A stretch of DNA of 64,000 bases from CAWDZK01 sp963807005 (GCA_963807005.1 CAWDZK010000006.1:930001-994000), one strand, 5' to 3'. Numbered from the stretch's first letter, positions 8,813-18,946 are shown. Notes: generated by a model from the letters alone, not told the origin. A program made the numbers and translations.

Positions 8813-9478
8813 GTGCCGGCCCGAGTCACCTCCGTCAACGTCGTCCACGCCCTGGTCCCCGACCTGCGTGGCGAGCTCGAGCTGACCGCCATCGACAAGC
8901 GGCCCGTCGACGGGCGGCTGGCGGTGCGGGCGCCGGACGGGACCGGCGTGGGGCTCGCCGGGGACCAGATCTTCGACACCAGGCACCACGGCGGCCCGGA
9001 CCAGGCGGTCTACGCCTACGCCGACGAGGACCGGGCCTGGTGGGCCGCCGAGCTGGGCCGGGAGCTGGCGCCCGGGTCGTTCGGGCAGAACCTCGACACC
9101 TCGGGCGTGGAGGTCACCGGCGCCGTGATCGGCGAGCGCTGGCAGGTCGGCGACGACGGCCTCGTGCTCGAGGTGACCTCGCCGCGCATCCCGTGCGCGA
9201 CCTTCCAGGGCTTCATGGGCGAGCCGCGCTGGGTGAGGCGGTTCACCGAGCGCGGCGCCTGCGGTGCCTACCTGCGGGTCGTCGCGCCCGGCACGGTGGG
9301 CGCAGGCGACCGGGTCTCGGTCGTCGACCGCCCGGCGCACGGCGTGACGGTCGGTGAGGTCTTCCGGGTGCGGTCGGTCGACGCCGCGCGCCTGCACCGG
9401 CTCCTGGACGAGCAGCCGGACCTCGCCGCGGACCTCGTGCACGCCGTCCGCCGCGACCTCGCCGCCCGCCCCCGCTGA
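8813..9478 (+). CDS. MOSC domain protein (YiiM-like)
   Basis: 221 residues. VTSVNVVHALVPDL opens the fold. HHGGPDQAVYAYADEDRAWW and GSFGQNLDTSG are MOSC signatures, and the conserved cysteine is in SPRIPCATFQGFM. MOSC proteins bind or transfer sulfur on the molybdenum cofactor, and YiiM-type members reduce N-hydroxylated compounds such as 6-hydroxylaminopurine. The GTG at 8771 overlaps the lepA stop (GTGA) and is an alternative start. I prefer 8813 because a -10-like TAGCGT sits 7 nt before it and the family N-terminus starts there. No molybdopterin synthesis gene is nearby. Confidence 0.85.
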   Translation: MPARVTSVNVVHALVPDLRGELELTAIDKRPVDGRLAVRAPDGTGVGLAGDQIFDTRHHGGPDQAVYAYADEDRAWWAAELGRELAPGSFGQNLDTSGVEVTGAVIGERWQVGDDGLVLEVTSPRIPCATFQGFMGEPRWVRRFTERGACGAYLRVVAPGTVGAGDRVSVVDRPAHGVTVGEVFRVRSVDAARLHRLLDEQPDLAADLVHAVRRDLAARPR

Positions 9479-9490
9479 CCCACCCCCCTC

Positions 9491-9545
9491 GACTGGCGGA
9501 AGTCTTCACTTCTGGGGCTGCCGCCACCGAAGACTTCCGCCAGTC
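9491..9545. repeat. Palindromic element, copy 1 (17-bp perfect arms, 21-nt loop)
   Basis: GACTGGCGGAAGTCTTC (9491-9507) pairs perfectly with 9529-9545 around a 21-nt loop. It overlaps the stop codon of the minus-strand AbiEi/DUF559-type gene, so it could act as its terminator. Copy 2 at 10641-10699 has the same orientation and loop length, and the loops differ at only two positions. Confidence 0.9.
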
Positions 9546-10536
9546 AACGCTGGGCTGCGAGGCGGTACCGCTGGAGCCGCGACAGCAGCCGGGTGCGGCC
9601 GTACGGCGTCAGCGTGGAGCAGCGCGCCACCCGCCACCACCGCCGTGCCCGGCGCGGGTCATGGCCCAGACCGCGGGCGCGCTCCGCGTCGGCGATGACC
9701 GTCTCGGGTCGGCGGGCGATGTCGCCGGTGGTGTACCCGTACCGCTCGAGACCGAGGCGCTGGAAGCCCTTGTCCCGGGCCAGGTCCTGCTCGTGCCGCT
9801 CCCGGCTGCGGTGCTCCCCGCCGTCGCACTCCGGATAGCGGTGGGTGCCGACGAGGTGCAGGTCGGCGCGGGCCACGAACCGATCTCCGTCGAACAGCTC
9901 GACCTGTGAGTCCACCGGCCCCAGGCCCGTCAGGACGTGCAGCACGCGCAGGACCGACTCCCACCATGACTCGCTGCGTGGGTCGGCGAGGTCCACCGCC
10001 CGGCGCAGCGCCCGCGCCCCGTGGGAGCGGGGTCGCGCAGCCGCGAGGACGTCCTCGGCCGACGCACCCGCCGCCAGGGCGCAGTCGACCATGGGGACCA
10101 GGTCGACCAACGACAGGTCGCGGGCCAGCTCGATCAGCGTCTCCGCCGCGGTGACGACCGGCACCCCGGCCAGGTCCTCGACCTGGGTGTAGTCGGAGCG
10201 GCGTACGTACAGCCCCTCGCGCTGCACGTGCAGCCCGCTGGTCGTGCTGGCGAACAACGGCCCGGCCGCCGGCGGGAGCAGGTTCGGCAGCCACCAGCCC
10301 CGCAGGCGCGCGCCGGTGAGGTGGCCGAAGCCTGAGCCCCGCGGCAGCACGGCGGTCGTCAGGCGCACCGTCTCGGCGAAGGAGCGCTCCGGGTCCGTCC
10401 TGGCGTACAGCCCGTAGCTGAGCCGTTGCCACTCGCGGCGCCGCAGGTGGTTGGGCACCAGCCCGAGGCGTCCGGCGTCCCGGGCGCGCACAGCAGGAGC
10501 CGGCAGATCGGGGAGCGAGCCCGCGGCGGAGGTCAT
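9544..10536 (-). CDS. AbiEi-type winged-helix / DUF559 endonuclease-fold protein
   Basis: 330 residues. The N-terminal part (to about 130) resembles the AbiEi-like antitoxin domain common in actinobacteria (NHLRRREWQRLSYGLYAR). The C-terminal part resembles DUF559, a Vsr-like PD-(D/E)xK fold: SESWWESVLRVL, ARADLHLVG, PECDGGEH, with D and E residues where metal ligands are expected. Homologues are annotated as type IV toxin-antitoxin AbiEi proteins, but no toxin gene adjoins it. Function is unknown. The gene sits exactly between two near-identical palindromes; its stop codon lies inside the first. Start ATG 10536 was chosen because upstream residues have no domain similarity; it lacks a clear ribosome-binding site. 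Confidence 0.65.
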   Translation of the reverse strand: MTSAAGSLPDLPAPAVRARDAGRLGLVPNHLRRREWQRLSYGLYARTDPERSFAETVRLTTAVLPRGSGFGHLTGARLRGWWLPNLLPPAAGPLFASTTSGLHVQREGLYVRRSDYTQVEDLAGVPVVTAAETLIELARDLSLVDLVPMVDCALAAGASAEDVLAAARPRSHGARALRRAVDLADPRSESWWESVLRVLHVLTGLGPVDSQVELFDGDRFVARADLHLVGTHRYPECDGGEHRSRERHEQDLARDKGFQRLGLERYGYTTGDIARRPETVIADAERARGLGHDPRRARRWWRVARCSTLTPYGRTRLLSRLQRYRLAAQR

Positions 10537-10640
10537 GGCGACACCGTCGGCCTCGAGGAGCCCCCCCACGACGCCGTCCGGCCGGTCTGTGGACGGCGCG
10601 CAGCTGTGTACGACCGCGCCCTGCCACCGTCCCGCCCCCA

Positions 10641-10699
10641 TCGACTGGCGGAAGTCTTCACTTCCGGAGCTGCCGCCACCGAAGACTTCCGCCAGTCGA
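10641..10699. repeat. Palindromic element, copy 2 (19-bp perfect arms, 21-nt loop)
   Basis: TCGACTGGCGGAAGTCTTC (10641-10659) pairs perfectly with 10681-10699 around a 21-nt loop. It lies between the divergent AbiEi/DUF559-type gene and the acyl-CoA ligase, ending only 4 nt before the ligase -10 box. It is a direct repeat of the 9491 element. Confidence 0.9.
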
Positions 10700-10703
10700 C
10701 GGG

Positions 10704-10709
10704 TAGCGT
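10704..10709 (+). promoter_or_regulatory. -10 box of a probable leaderless promoter for the acyl-CoA ligase gene
   Basis: TAGCGT ends 8 nt before ATG 10718 with no Shine-Dalgarno between. The -35 position would fall inside the palindrome. Confidence 0.5.
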
Positions 10710-10717
10710 CGGGGGGC

Positions 10718-12537
<1,820 letters not shown>

Positions 12538-12538
<1 letters not shown>

Positions 12539-13758
12539 TGCCGTCCGCCCCGCCCGACGGCGAGCCGGTGCCCGCCGACGGCGCACTTCCCGCGACCGCT
12601 CTCGCCGGGCTCGGGCAGCGACCTTTCGGGGTCTACGTGCACGTGCCGTTCTGCGCAACCAGGTGCGGCTACTGCGACTTCAACACCTACACCGCGACCG
12701 AGCTGGGCGGCGGCGGGTCACAGGCGACCTACGCCGACACGGCGGCCGCCGAGGTCCGACTTGCCCGGCGAGCGTTGGGTGACGCCGACGTCGCGGCCGC
12801 CACCGTGTTCTTCGGCGGCGGGACGCCGACCCTGCTGGCTCCGGGCGACCTCGCCGCCCTGCTCGCCGCCGTGCGGGACGAGCTCGGTATCCGCGCCGGC
12901 GCCGAGGTGACGACGGAGGCCAACCCGGACAGCGTCGACGAGGCGTCGCTCACGGCCCTGCGCGAGGCCGGGTTCACCCGGATCTCGTTCGGCATGCAGT
13001 CGGCGGTGCCGCACGTGCTCCGGACGCTGGACCGGACCCACGATCCGGAGCGGGTGCCGAAGGTCGTCGACTGGGCCCGCGCGGCCGGCTTCGAGGGCAT
13101 CAGCCTGGACCTCATCTACGGGACCCCGGGAGAGACCCAGGACGACTGGCGTCGCAGCCTCGAGGCCGCCCTGGCGACGTCCCCGGACCACGTGAGCGCG
13201 TACGCCCTCGTCGTCGAGGACGGAACCAGGATGGCGGCGCAGGTGCGCCGCGGCGAGATCCCGGCGCCCGACGACGACGAGCTGGCCGACCGCTACCTTC
13301 TGGCCGACGAGGTGCTCGGCGCCGCCGGCTACGACTGGTACGAGGTGAGCAACTGGTCGCGCGGGGACGAGCAGCGGGCCCGGCACAACGAGGGGTACTG
13401 GCGCGGCCACGACTGGTGGGGCGTCGGTCCGGGGGCGCACAGCCACGTGGGCGGCACCCGGTGGTGGAACGTCCGGCACCCGTCGGCGTACGCCGGCCGG
13501 CTGGCGACCGGTGTCAGTCCGGCGCAGGCGCGCGAGGTGCTCACCTCCGCCCAACGGCAGGACGAGCGGGTGCTGCTGGCGGTACGGCTGCGCGACGGCA
13601 TCCCGCTGGCCGCGCTGACCGGGCCGGGCGGTGGCGGCGCAGCCGGCGCCGTGGCGGACGGCTTGCTCGACCGGGCCGCGTTCGACGACGGCCGCGCAGC
13701 GCTGACGCTGCGCGGCCGTCTGCTGGCCGATGCCGTGGTGCGGGAGCTGCTGGGCTGA
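12538..13758 (+). CDS. hemW: Radical SAM heme chaperone HemW
   Basis: 406 residues. The radical-SAM cluster motif C-x3-C-x2-C is at residues 39-46 (CATRCGYC) and is followed by the HemW-specific DFNTYT; FFGGGTPTLL and the GISLDLIYGTPGET strand follow. HemW proteins bind heme and an extra SAM and are thought to insert heme into respiratory enzymes; they are not true coproporphyrinogen oxidases. ATG overlaps the previous stop by one base. hemW close to hrcA-dnaJ is a conserved actinobacterial arrangement. The operon ends at the hairpin overlapping its stop codon. Confidence 0.94.
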
Positions 13759-13793
13759 GGCCCGCGTCCTTCGCCCGCTGACGAAGGCTCAGC
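13754..13793. terminator. Hairpin between convergent hemW and DUF4870 gene
   Basis: GCTGAG and CCTTCG (13754-13773) pair with CGAAGG and CTCAGC (13782-13793), giving a two-part stem that includes both convergent stop codons. Confidence 0.6.
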
Positions 13794-14178
13794 GCACGAG
13801 GCGCAGCGTCATCGGGTAGCGGTAGTCCTCTCCGTTGTTGGCCCGGACCGAGGCCAGGATGATGAACACGAGCGCCGCCACGCCCACCACGACCCCCACC
13901 GGGATCACCACGATCAGCGCGATGCCGAGCGTGAAGATGCTCACCAGGATGCCGATGGCCAGCAGGATCAGCAGCGTGATCTGGAAGTTCAGCGACTCGA
14001 CGGCGTGCCGGCGGACGAACGGTGACGTGTTGCCCTTGACCAGCAGCACGATCAGGGGCGCGAGGAAGGCCATCGCCACCGCTGCGGCGATCAGGCTCCC
14101 GACGTGGGCCAGGGTCGCCCACAGCCGGTCGTCCTGCGACGGTCCGACCGGCTGCGTGGAGCCGTACCCCTCGCTCAT
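13789..14178 (-). CDS. DUF4870 small membrane protein
   Basis: 129 residues. A soluble N-terminus with DDRLWATLAHVGSL is followed by FVRRHAVESLNFQITLL and about three hydrophobic helices, the layout of the DUF4870 (Tic20-like) family. Function is unknown. The ATG overlaps the stop of the upstream gene by 4 nt (ATGA). The pair of integral membrane proteins is therefore translationally coupled and likely functions together. The longer open frame upstream belongs to the neighbouring gene on another frame. Confidence 0.85.
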   Translation of the reverse strand: MSEGYGSTQPVGPSQDDRLWATLAHVGSLIAAAVAMAFLAPLIVLLVKGNTSPFVRRHAVESLNFQITLLILLAIGILVSIFTLGIALIVVIPVGVVVGVAALVFIILASVRANNGEDYRYPMTLRLVR

Positions 14179-15017
14179 GCCACCAGCTCGCCCTGCAGCC
14201 GCTTGTAGAGGTAGGCCTGCGCGATCAGGACCACCGGGAACGCCACCAGCAGGGGCAGGAAGCACAGGAACGTCGCGACCGTGATCAGCACACCGGCCAC
14301 GATGGCGAACACGATCAGCGTCCCCGCGTGCTCGATCGTGAACTTGACGCTGGCGCGGATCGCGTCCACGGCGCCCATGTTCTTGTCGATGACGAAGAAC
14401 AAGGTGTACTGCGCGAGGTAGCCGACCACCAGGCCGGGGATGTAGCAGAGCAGGGTGCCGATGCCGGTCGCCACCGCGATGAGCAGCGCCGCCACGACGA
14501 CCGGGCCGATGTTCTCGGCGGTGAAGAAGTGCTGGGTTCCGGGCGTCTCGCCGCGGGTGATGGCCAGCGCGCCGCGGATCAGGCCGGCCTGGACCAGGTA
14601 GCTGAGCAGGACCGCGACGACCGCCGTGAGTGCGGCCAGGAACAGGGCACCGGCCAGCCCGGAGTCCCCGCCGCTCAAGGCAGCGATCAGCGTCGCGTAC
14701 AGGATGGCGAAGACCACGGCGGCGGCGACGATGTAGACGACGACGGCCGTGAGGATCGGGCCGAGGTTGGCCTTGAACTTCTCCCACCCGTAGGTCAGCG
14801 CGTCCCCGAGACCGGGCGGCTGGTCGGGCGCTCCCGCGCCGTAGGCCGGCTGGCCGTACCCGCCCGCACCGGCCCCGCTGCCGGTGCCGTACCCGGACGG
14901 CGGTGCAGCGGGCGGCTGGGCGTAGGGGTCGCCACCGGGCGGGGGCGGGGGCGGCGGCGGGGGAGTGGCCTCGTCGCCGGACGAGCCTTCGGGCGGTTCG
15001 GGCGGGGGAACGGTCAT
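14175..15017 (-). CDS. Multi-pass membrane protein with proline-rich N-terminus
   Basis: 280 residues. The first ~75 residues are a proline/glycine-rich low-complexity tail containing nine consecutive prolines, which normally require EF-P for translation. A hydrophobic body of about six helices follows, beginning LGDALTYGWEKFKANLGPI, as in DUF975/glycerophosphoryl-diester-phosphodiesterase-like membrane domains. No catalytic residues are recognised. It is coupled to the downstream DUF4870 gene by an ATGA overlap. Function unknown; the disordered N-terminus is common in actinobacterial membrane scaffolds. Confidence 0.75.
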   Translation of the reverse strand: MTVPPPEPPEGSSGDEATPPPPPPPPPGGDPYAQPPAAPPSGYGTGSGAGAGGYGQPAYGAGAPDQPPGLGDALTYGWEKFKANLGPILTAVVVYIVAAAVVFAILYATLIAALSGGDSGLAGALFLAALTAVVAVLLSYLVQAGLIRGALAITRGETPGTQHFFTAENIGPVVVAALLIAVATGIGTLLCYIPGLVVGYLAQYTLFFVIDKNMGAVDAIRASVKFTIEHAGTLIVFAIVAGVLITVATFLCFLPLLVAFPVVLIAQAYLYKRLQGELVA

Positions 15018-15049
15018 GGCAGGGTCCTCATCTCGACAGGTTCGACAGG

Positions 15050-15880
15050 CTAGGGGCAGGGGTCCCCGCTGGTGACGAAATCGATGAGCTCCTCCACCCG
15101 GCCGAGGAGGCTGGGTTCGAGGTCGGCATAGCCGGTCACGGCGGCGAGGATCCGTCGCCAGGCCGCGGGTGGGTCCACCGGCCAGCCCAGACCGGCACAG
15201 ATCCCCTCCTTCCATGCGGTGCCACGCGGCACCTGGGGCCAGTCGGCGATGCCGAGCACCGCCGGCCGCACCGCCTGCCACACGTCGACGTACGGGTGGC
15301 CGACGACCAGCACGTGCGGCGAGTCGACCTGGGCGGCCAGCCGCGACTCCTTGCTGCCGGCGACGAGGTGGTCGACGAGCACCCCGAGCCGGCGTCCCGG
15401 TGCCGGCCCGAAGGACCGCACCACGGCCGGGAGGTCGTCGATGCCGCCGAGGTGCTCGACGACGACGCCCTCGACGCGCAGGTCGTCGCCCCAGACCTTC
15501 TCGACCAGCTCCGCGTCGTGCTTGCCCTCGACGTAGATACGGCTGTCCCGGGCGACCCTGGCCCGCTGCCCGGTCACGGCGACCGAGCCGGACGCCGTAC
15601 GCCGCGGCGGTCCGGCCGTCGCGGCCACGGCGGGGCGCACCAGCCGGACCGCCGCACCGTCGAGCAGGAAGCCCGGTCCGAGGGGGAAGGTGCGCGCCTT
15701 CCCGTGCCGGTCCTCCAGGGTGACGGTGAGCCCCCCGGCCGTCTTCTCGCAGCGCACCACGGCCCCGCAGAACCCGGTCTCGGCGTCCTCGACCACCAGC
15801 TCGCGCTGCGCCTCGACGGTGGGGACCACCCGGGGCCGGCGCCAGCCGTCGGCGAGCACGTCGGTGCGGTAGCGGTCCAT
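15050..15880 (-). CDS. DUF3097 family protein
   Basis: 276 residues from MDRYRTDVLADGW. The N-terminal ~90 residues look like a small beta domain. The remainder contains RIYVEGKHDAELVEKVWG, VVVEHLGGIDDLP and RLGVLVDHLVAGSKE. These are spaced like the E-G and acidic motifs of Toprim domains, but the second acidic motif (DHL) is not a clean DxD. DUF3097 is almost restricted to Actinobacteria and often lies between hemW and hrcA, as here. Function is unknown; a nucleic-acid role is only inference. CAGGCT lies 8 nt before the ATG, consistent with a leaderless start divergent from hrcA. Confidence 0.85.
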   Translation of the reverse strand: MDRYRTDVLADGWRRPRVVPTVEAQRELVVEDAETGFCGAVVRCEKTAGGLTVTLEDRHGKARTFPLGPGFLLDGAAVRLVRPAVAATAGPPRRTASGSVAVTGQRARVARDSRIYVEGKHDAELVEKVWGDDLRVEGVVVEHLGGIDDLPAVVRSFGPAPGRRLGVLVDHLVAGSKESRLAAQVDSPHVLVVGHPYVDVWQAVRPAVLGIADWPQVPRGTAWKEGICAGLGWPVDPPAAWRRILAAVTGYADLEPSLLGRVEELIDFVTSGDPCP

Positions 15881-15962
15881 CGCGGCCCAGCCTGTCGGGC
15901 CGGGCGCCGTCTGCGCCAGCGGACGCGCCGGTTCCCCCGACGGGTCCGCTGTCGTCGTACAC

Positions 15963-15989
15963 TTGGCACTCTGCCGCCGGGAGTGCCAG
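15963..15989 (+). promoter_or_regulatory. CIRCE element, HrcA operator of hrcA-dnaJ
   Basis: TTGGCACTC, a 9-nt spacer, then GAGTGCCAG: the two half-sites pair at 8 of 9 positions and match CIRCE (TTAGCACTC-N9-GAGTGCTAA) closely. A -10-like TACACT (15958-15963) abuts it. Binding of HrcA here would block the promoter of the hrcA-dnaJ operon. Confidence 0.92.
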
Positions 15990-16053
15990 CCCGGGGTGAC
16001 CGTGGACGACCGACTGTGGACGACCGAGGCCGGACCGATGCCGGGAGGTGCGC

Positions 16054-17079
16054 GTGCTCGAGGACCGCAAGCTCGAGGTGCTGCGCGCGATCGTCGAGGA
16101 CTACGTGTCGACCCAGGAGCCGGTCGGGTCCAAGGCGCTGGTCGAGCGGCACAACCTCGGGGTCTCACCCGCCACCATCCGCAACGACATGGCGGCCCTG
16201 GAGGACGAGGGGTACATCGCCCAGCCGCACACGAGCGCCGGCCGGATCCCCACCGACAAGGGCTACCGGCTGTTCGTCGACCGCCTCTCGTCGGTCAAGC
16301 CGCTGTCGACGGCCGAGCGGCGCGCGATCCAGTCCTTCCTCGACGGCGCCCTCGACCTCGACGACATCGTGGCGCGCACCGTCCGGCTGCTCGCGACGCT
16401 GACCCAGCAGGTGGCCGTCGTGCAGTACCCGTCCCTCTCGCGGTCGAGCGTCCGGCACGTCGAGCTGGTGCCGCTGAGCACGACCCGGCTGCTGCTGGTG
16501 CTGATCACCAGCACCGGACGGGTGGAGCAGCGCGTCGTCGAGACCGGGGCCGAGCTGCCGGAGTCGCTGCTCGGGGAGCTGCGGGCCCAGCTCAACGCCG
16601 CCACCGCGGGCGTCCGGCTGCCCGAGGCCGCAGGGCGGCTGGAGGACCTGACCGACCGGTTCACCCTCGACCAGCGACCTGCGGTGAGCGCCGTCCTGTC
16701 GGCGCTGCTGGAGAGCCTGGTCGAGGAGCACGAGGAGCGGGTCGTGCTCGGCGGCACCGCGAACCTCGCCCGGTTCGGGATGGACTTCCCGCAGACGATC
16801 CACCCGGTGCTCGAGGCGCTGGAGGAGCACATGGTGCTGCTCCGCCTGCTCGGCGAGGCGGCCGACCCGTCCGTGCTCCAGGTGCGGATCGGGCACGAGA
16901 ACCCGCACGCCGGGCTGGCCGCGACCTCGGTCGTGAGCGTCGGCTACGGCACCGAGTCCGAGATGCTCGCCAAGCTCGGCGTCCTCGGACCGACCAGGAT
17001 GGACTACCCCGGAACGATGGGAGCAGTGCGCGCTGTGGCTCGGTACGTCGGTCGGATCGTCGGCGAGGGTCAGGGCTGA
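16054..17079 (+). CDS. hrcA: Heat-inducible transcriptional repressor HrcA
   Basis: 341 residues. The N-terminal winged helix has DRKLEVLRAIVEDYVSTQEP, VSPATIRNDMAALEDEGYI and the family signature HTSAGRIPTDKGYR. A GAF-like ligand/dimer domain follows. HrcA represses chaperone genes through CIRCE, and one lies just upstream, so autoregulation is expected. GTG 16054 is preceded by GGGAGG with a 5-nt spacer; GTG 16048 overlaps that site and is less likely. The stop shares a base with the dnaJ ATG (TGATG). Confidence 0.97.
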   Translation: MLEDRKLEVLRAIVEDYVSTQEPVGSKALVERHNLGVSPATIRNDMAALEDEGYIAQPHTSAGRIPTDKGYRLFVDRLSSVKPLSTAERRAIQSFLDGALDLDDIVARTVRLLATLTQQVAVVQYPSLSRSSVRHVELVPLSTTRLLLVLITSTGRVEQRVVETGAELPESLLGELRAQLNAATAGVRLPEAAGRLEDLTDRFTLDQRPAVSAVLSALLESLVEEHEERVVLGGTANLARFGMDFPQTIHPVLEALEEHMVLLRLLGEAADPSVLQVRIGHENPHAGLAATSVVSVGYGTESEMLAKLGVLGPTRMDYPGTMGAVRAVARYVGRIVGEGQG

Positions 17080-18212
17080 TGGCCAACGCCCAGACGGACT
17101 ACTACGAGGTCCTCGGGGTCGCGCGGGACGCGACGCCGGAGGAGATCAAGAAGGCTTACCGGCGGCTGGCCCGCACGCTCCACCCGGACGTCAACCCCGG
17201 CGAGGAGGAGCGCTTCAAGGAGGTCACCAAGGCCTACGAGGTGCTCTCCGACCCCAAGAAGCGTGAGCTGCACGACCTCGGCGGCGACCCGTTCTCCACC
17301 GGTGGCGGCTTCGGCTCCGGGTTCGGGTTCTCCGACATCATGGACGCCTTCTTCGGTGCGGGCGGTGGCGCGGCGCGCGGGCCGCGGCCCCGGCAGCGTC
17401 GCGGCCAGGACGCACTGATCCGGGTCGAGGTGGAGCTGGCCGAGGCCACCTTCGGCGCCACCCGGGACCTCCAGGTCGAGACCGCTGTCGGCTGCCCCAC
17501 CTGCCACGGGGCCGGCGCCCGGCCCGGCACGTCGCCGCGCACCTGCGACGTCTGCCAGGGGCGCGGCGAGATCCAGCAGGTGACCCGCAGCTTCCTCGGA
17601 CAGGTCATGACGTCCCGGCCCTGCTCGGCCTGCCAGGGCTACGGCAGCGTGATCCCCGACCCGTGCCACGAGTGCGGCGGCGACGGCCGGGTCCGCACCC
17701 GCCGTACGCTCACGGTCAGGATCCCGCCCGGTGTCGACACCGGCACCAGGATCCAGCTCTCCGGCGAGGGGGAGGCCGGCCCTGGCGGCGGTCCCGCCGG
17801 TGACCTGTTCGTCGAGGTCATCGAGCGGCCGCACCCGCTGTTCCGCAGGGCCGGCGACGACCTGCACTGCACGGTGGCGGTGCCCATGACGGCTGCGTCG
17901 CTGGGCACGACCGTCACCATCGAGACCCTCGACGGCCCGAAGCCGGTCGAGCTGCGCGCCGGCACCCAGAGCGGGACCACCACCACCCTCAGCGGCCTCG
18001 GCGTCACCCATCTGAGGTCACCCGGCCGCGGTGACCTGGTGGTGCACGTCGAGGTCGCCACCCCGACCCGGCTCGACGCCGAGCAGGAGGACCTGCTCCG
18101 CAAGCTCGCGGCCATGCGCGGCGAGGACGGACCCGACGTCGGCACCGTCACGGGTCAGCGGCAGACCTTCTTCGGCCGGCTCCGCGACGCCTTCAACGAC
18201 GGCCAGCGCTGA
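17079..18212 (+). CDS. dnaJ: Molecular chaperone DnaJ (type I)
   Basis: 377 residues. The J domain carries HPD at residues 35-37, followed by a Gly/Phe-rich linker (FSTGGGFGSGFGFSD). Four zinc-finger repeats follow, with cysteine pairs at about 139/142, 156/159, 182/185 and 196/199, then the C-terminal substrate-binding domain. DnaJ delivers unfolded proteins to DnaK and stimulates its ATPase. It lies in the CIRCE-controlled hrcA operon (the actinobacterial DnaJ2 setting) rather than with dnaK. Its stop TGA overlaps the apparent CTG start of rsmE. Confidence 0.97.
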   Translation: MANAQTDYYEVLGVARDATPEEIKKAYRRLARTLHPDVNPGEEERFKEVTKAYEVLSDPKKRELHDLGGDPFSTGGGFGSGFGFSDIMDAFFGAGGGAARGPRPRQRRGQDALIRVEVELAEATFGATRDLQVETAVGCPTCHGAGARPGTSPRTCDVCQGRGEIQQVTRSFLGQVMTSRPCSACQGYGSVIPDPCHECGGDGRVRTRRTLTVRIPPGVDTGTRIQLSGEGEAGPGGGPAGDLFVEVIERPHPLFRRAGDDLHCTVAVPMTAASLGTTVTIETLDGPKPVELRAGTQSGTTTTLSGLGVTHLRSPGRGDLVVHVEVATPTRLDAEQEDLLRKLAAMRGEDGPDVGTVTGQRQTFFGRLRDAFNDGQR

Positions 18213-18946
18213 GCGCGCCGGTCTTCGTCGTCCCCGGCGAGCGGCTACTGGCCGGCCGGGTGCGGCTCGACGGACCGGAGGGCAGGCATGCCGCCACGGT
18301 GGCCCGGCTCGCCGTGGGCGAGCCGGTGGGCCTCGTGGACGGTCACGGCCGTCGGGGCCAGGGCACGGTGGCCGCCGTCGAGGGCAAGGACGTGGTCGAG
18401 GTCGACGTGCCCGAGGTCGTCGAGGAACCGGAGCCCACGCCCCGCCTGGTCGTGGTCCAGGCGCTGCCGAAGGGCGACCGCGGCGAGACCGCCGTGGAGA
18501 CCATGACCGAGGTCGGCGTGGACGAGGTCGTCCCGTGGGCAGCCGCCCGCTGCGTCACCCGGTGGCGCGACGGGCGCGGCGACAAGGCGCTGGCCCGCTG
18601 GCGCACGACGGCGGCGGCCGCCGCCAAGCAGTCCCGCCGGGCCAGGTTCCCGGTGGTCGCCGAGCTGGCCTCGACAGCCGAGGTGGCGCAGCGCGTGACC
18701 GCCGCGGCAGCGGCGGTGCTGCTGCACGAGGAGGCCCGGCTGCCGCTCTCGACCCTCGCCCCGCCGGCGTCCGGCGAGGTCGTGCTGGTCGTCGGCCCCG
18801 AGGGCGGCCTCACCCCGGAGGAGCTGGAGACGCTCGCGGCGGCGGGGGCGTCGGCGTACCGGCTGGGCCCGACCGTCCTGCGCACCTCCACCGCCGGCAC
18901 CGCGGCGCTGGCGGTGCTGCTGGCCCGCACCGACAGGTGGGCCTGA
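18209..18946 (+). CDS. rsmE: 16S rRNA m3U1498 methyltransferase RsmE, apparent CTG start
   Basis: 245 residues if read from CTG 18209. It has an N-terminal PUA-like part (SAPVFVVPGERLLAGRV, LDGPEGRHAATVARL) and a SPOUT knot with VVGPEGGLTPEELE and LGPTVLRTSTAG for SAM binding. RsmE methylates N3 of U1498 in the 30S subunit. The first ATG/GTG/TTG in frame is GTG 18260, which would remove conserved N-terminal residues. No usual start lies closely upstream, but CTG 18209 overlaps the dnaJ stop as CTGA and gives the normal length. A non-canonical start coupled to dnaJ is therefore likely. dnaJ-rsmE is a conserved actinobacterial pair. Confidence 0.88.
   Translation: MSAPVFVVPGERLLAGRVRLDGPEGRHAATVARLAVGEPVGLVDGHGRRGQGTVAAVEGKDVVEVDVPEVVEEPEPTPRLVVVQALPKGDRGETAVETMTEVGVDEVVPWAAARCVTRWRDGRGDKALARWRTTAAAAAKQSRRARFPVVAELASTAEVAQRVTAAAAAVLLHEEARLPLSTLAPPASGEVVLVVGPEGGLTPEELETLAAAGASAYRLGPTVLRTSTAGTAALAVLLARTDRWA

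Noticed and set aside
9544..10536. Complete type IV toxin-antitoxin locus
   Set aside because: Only an AbiEi-like/nuclease-fold protein is present; no AbiEii-type toxin gene adjoins it.
18260..18946. rsmE starting at GTG 18260
   Set aside because: It would delete conserved N-terminal residues that are encoded in frame directly upstream.
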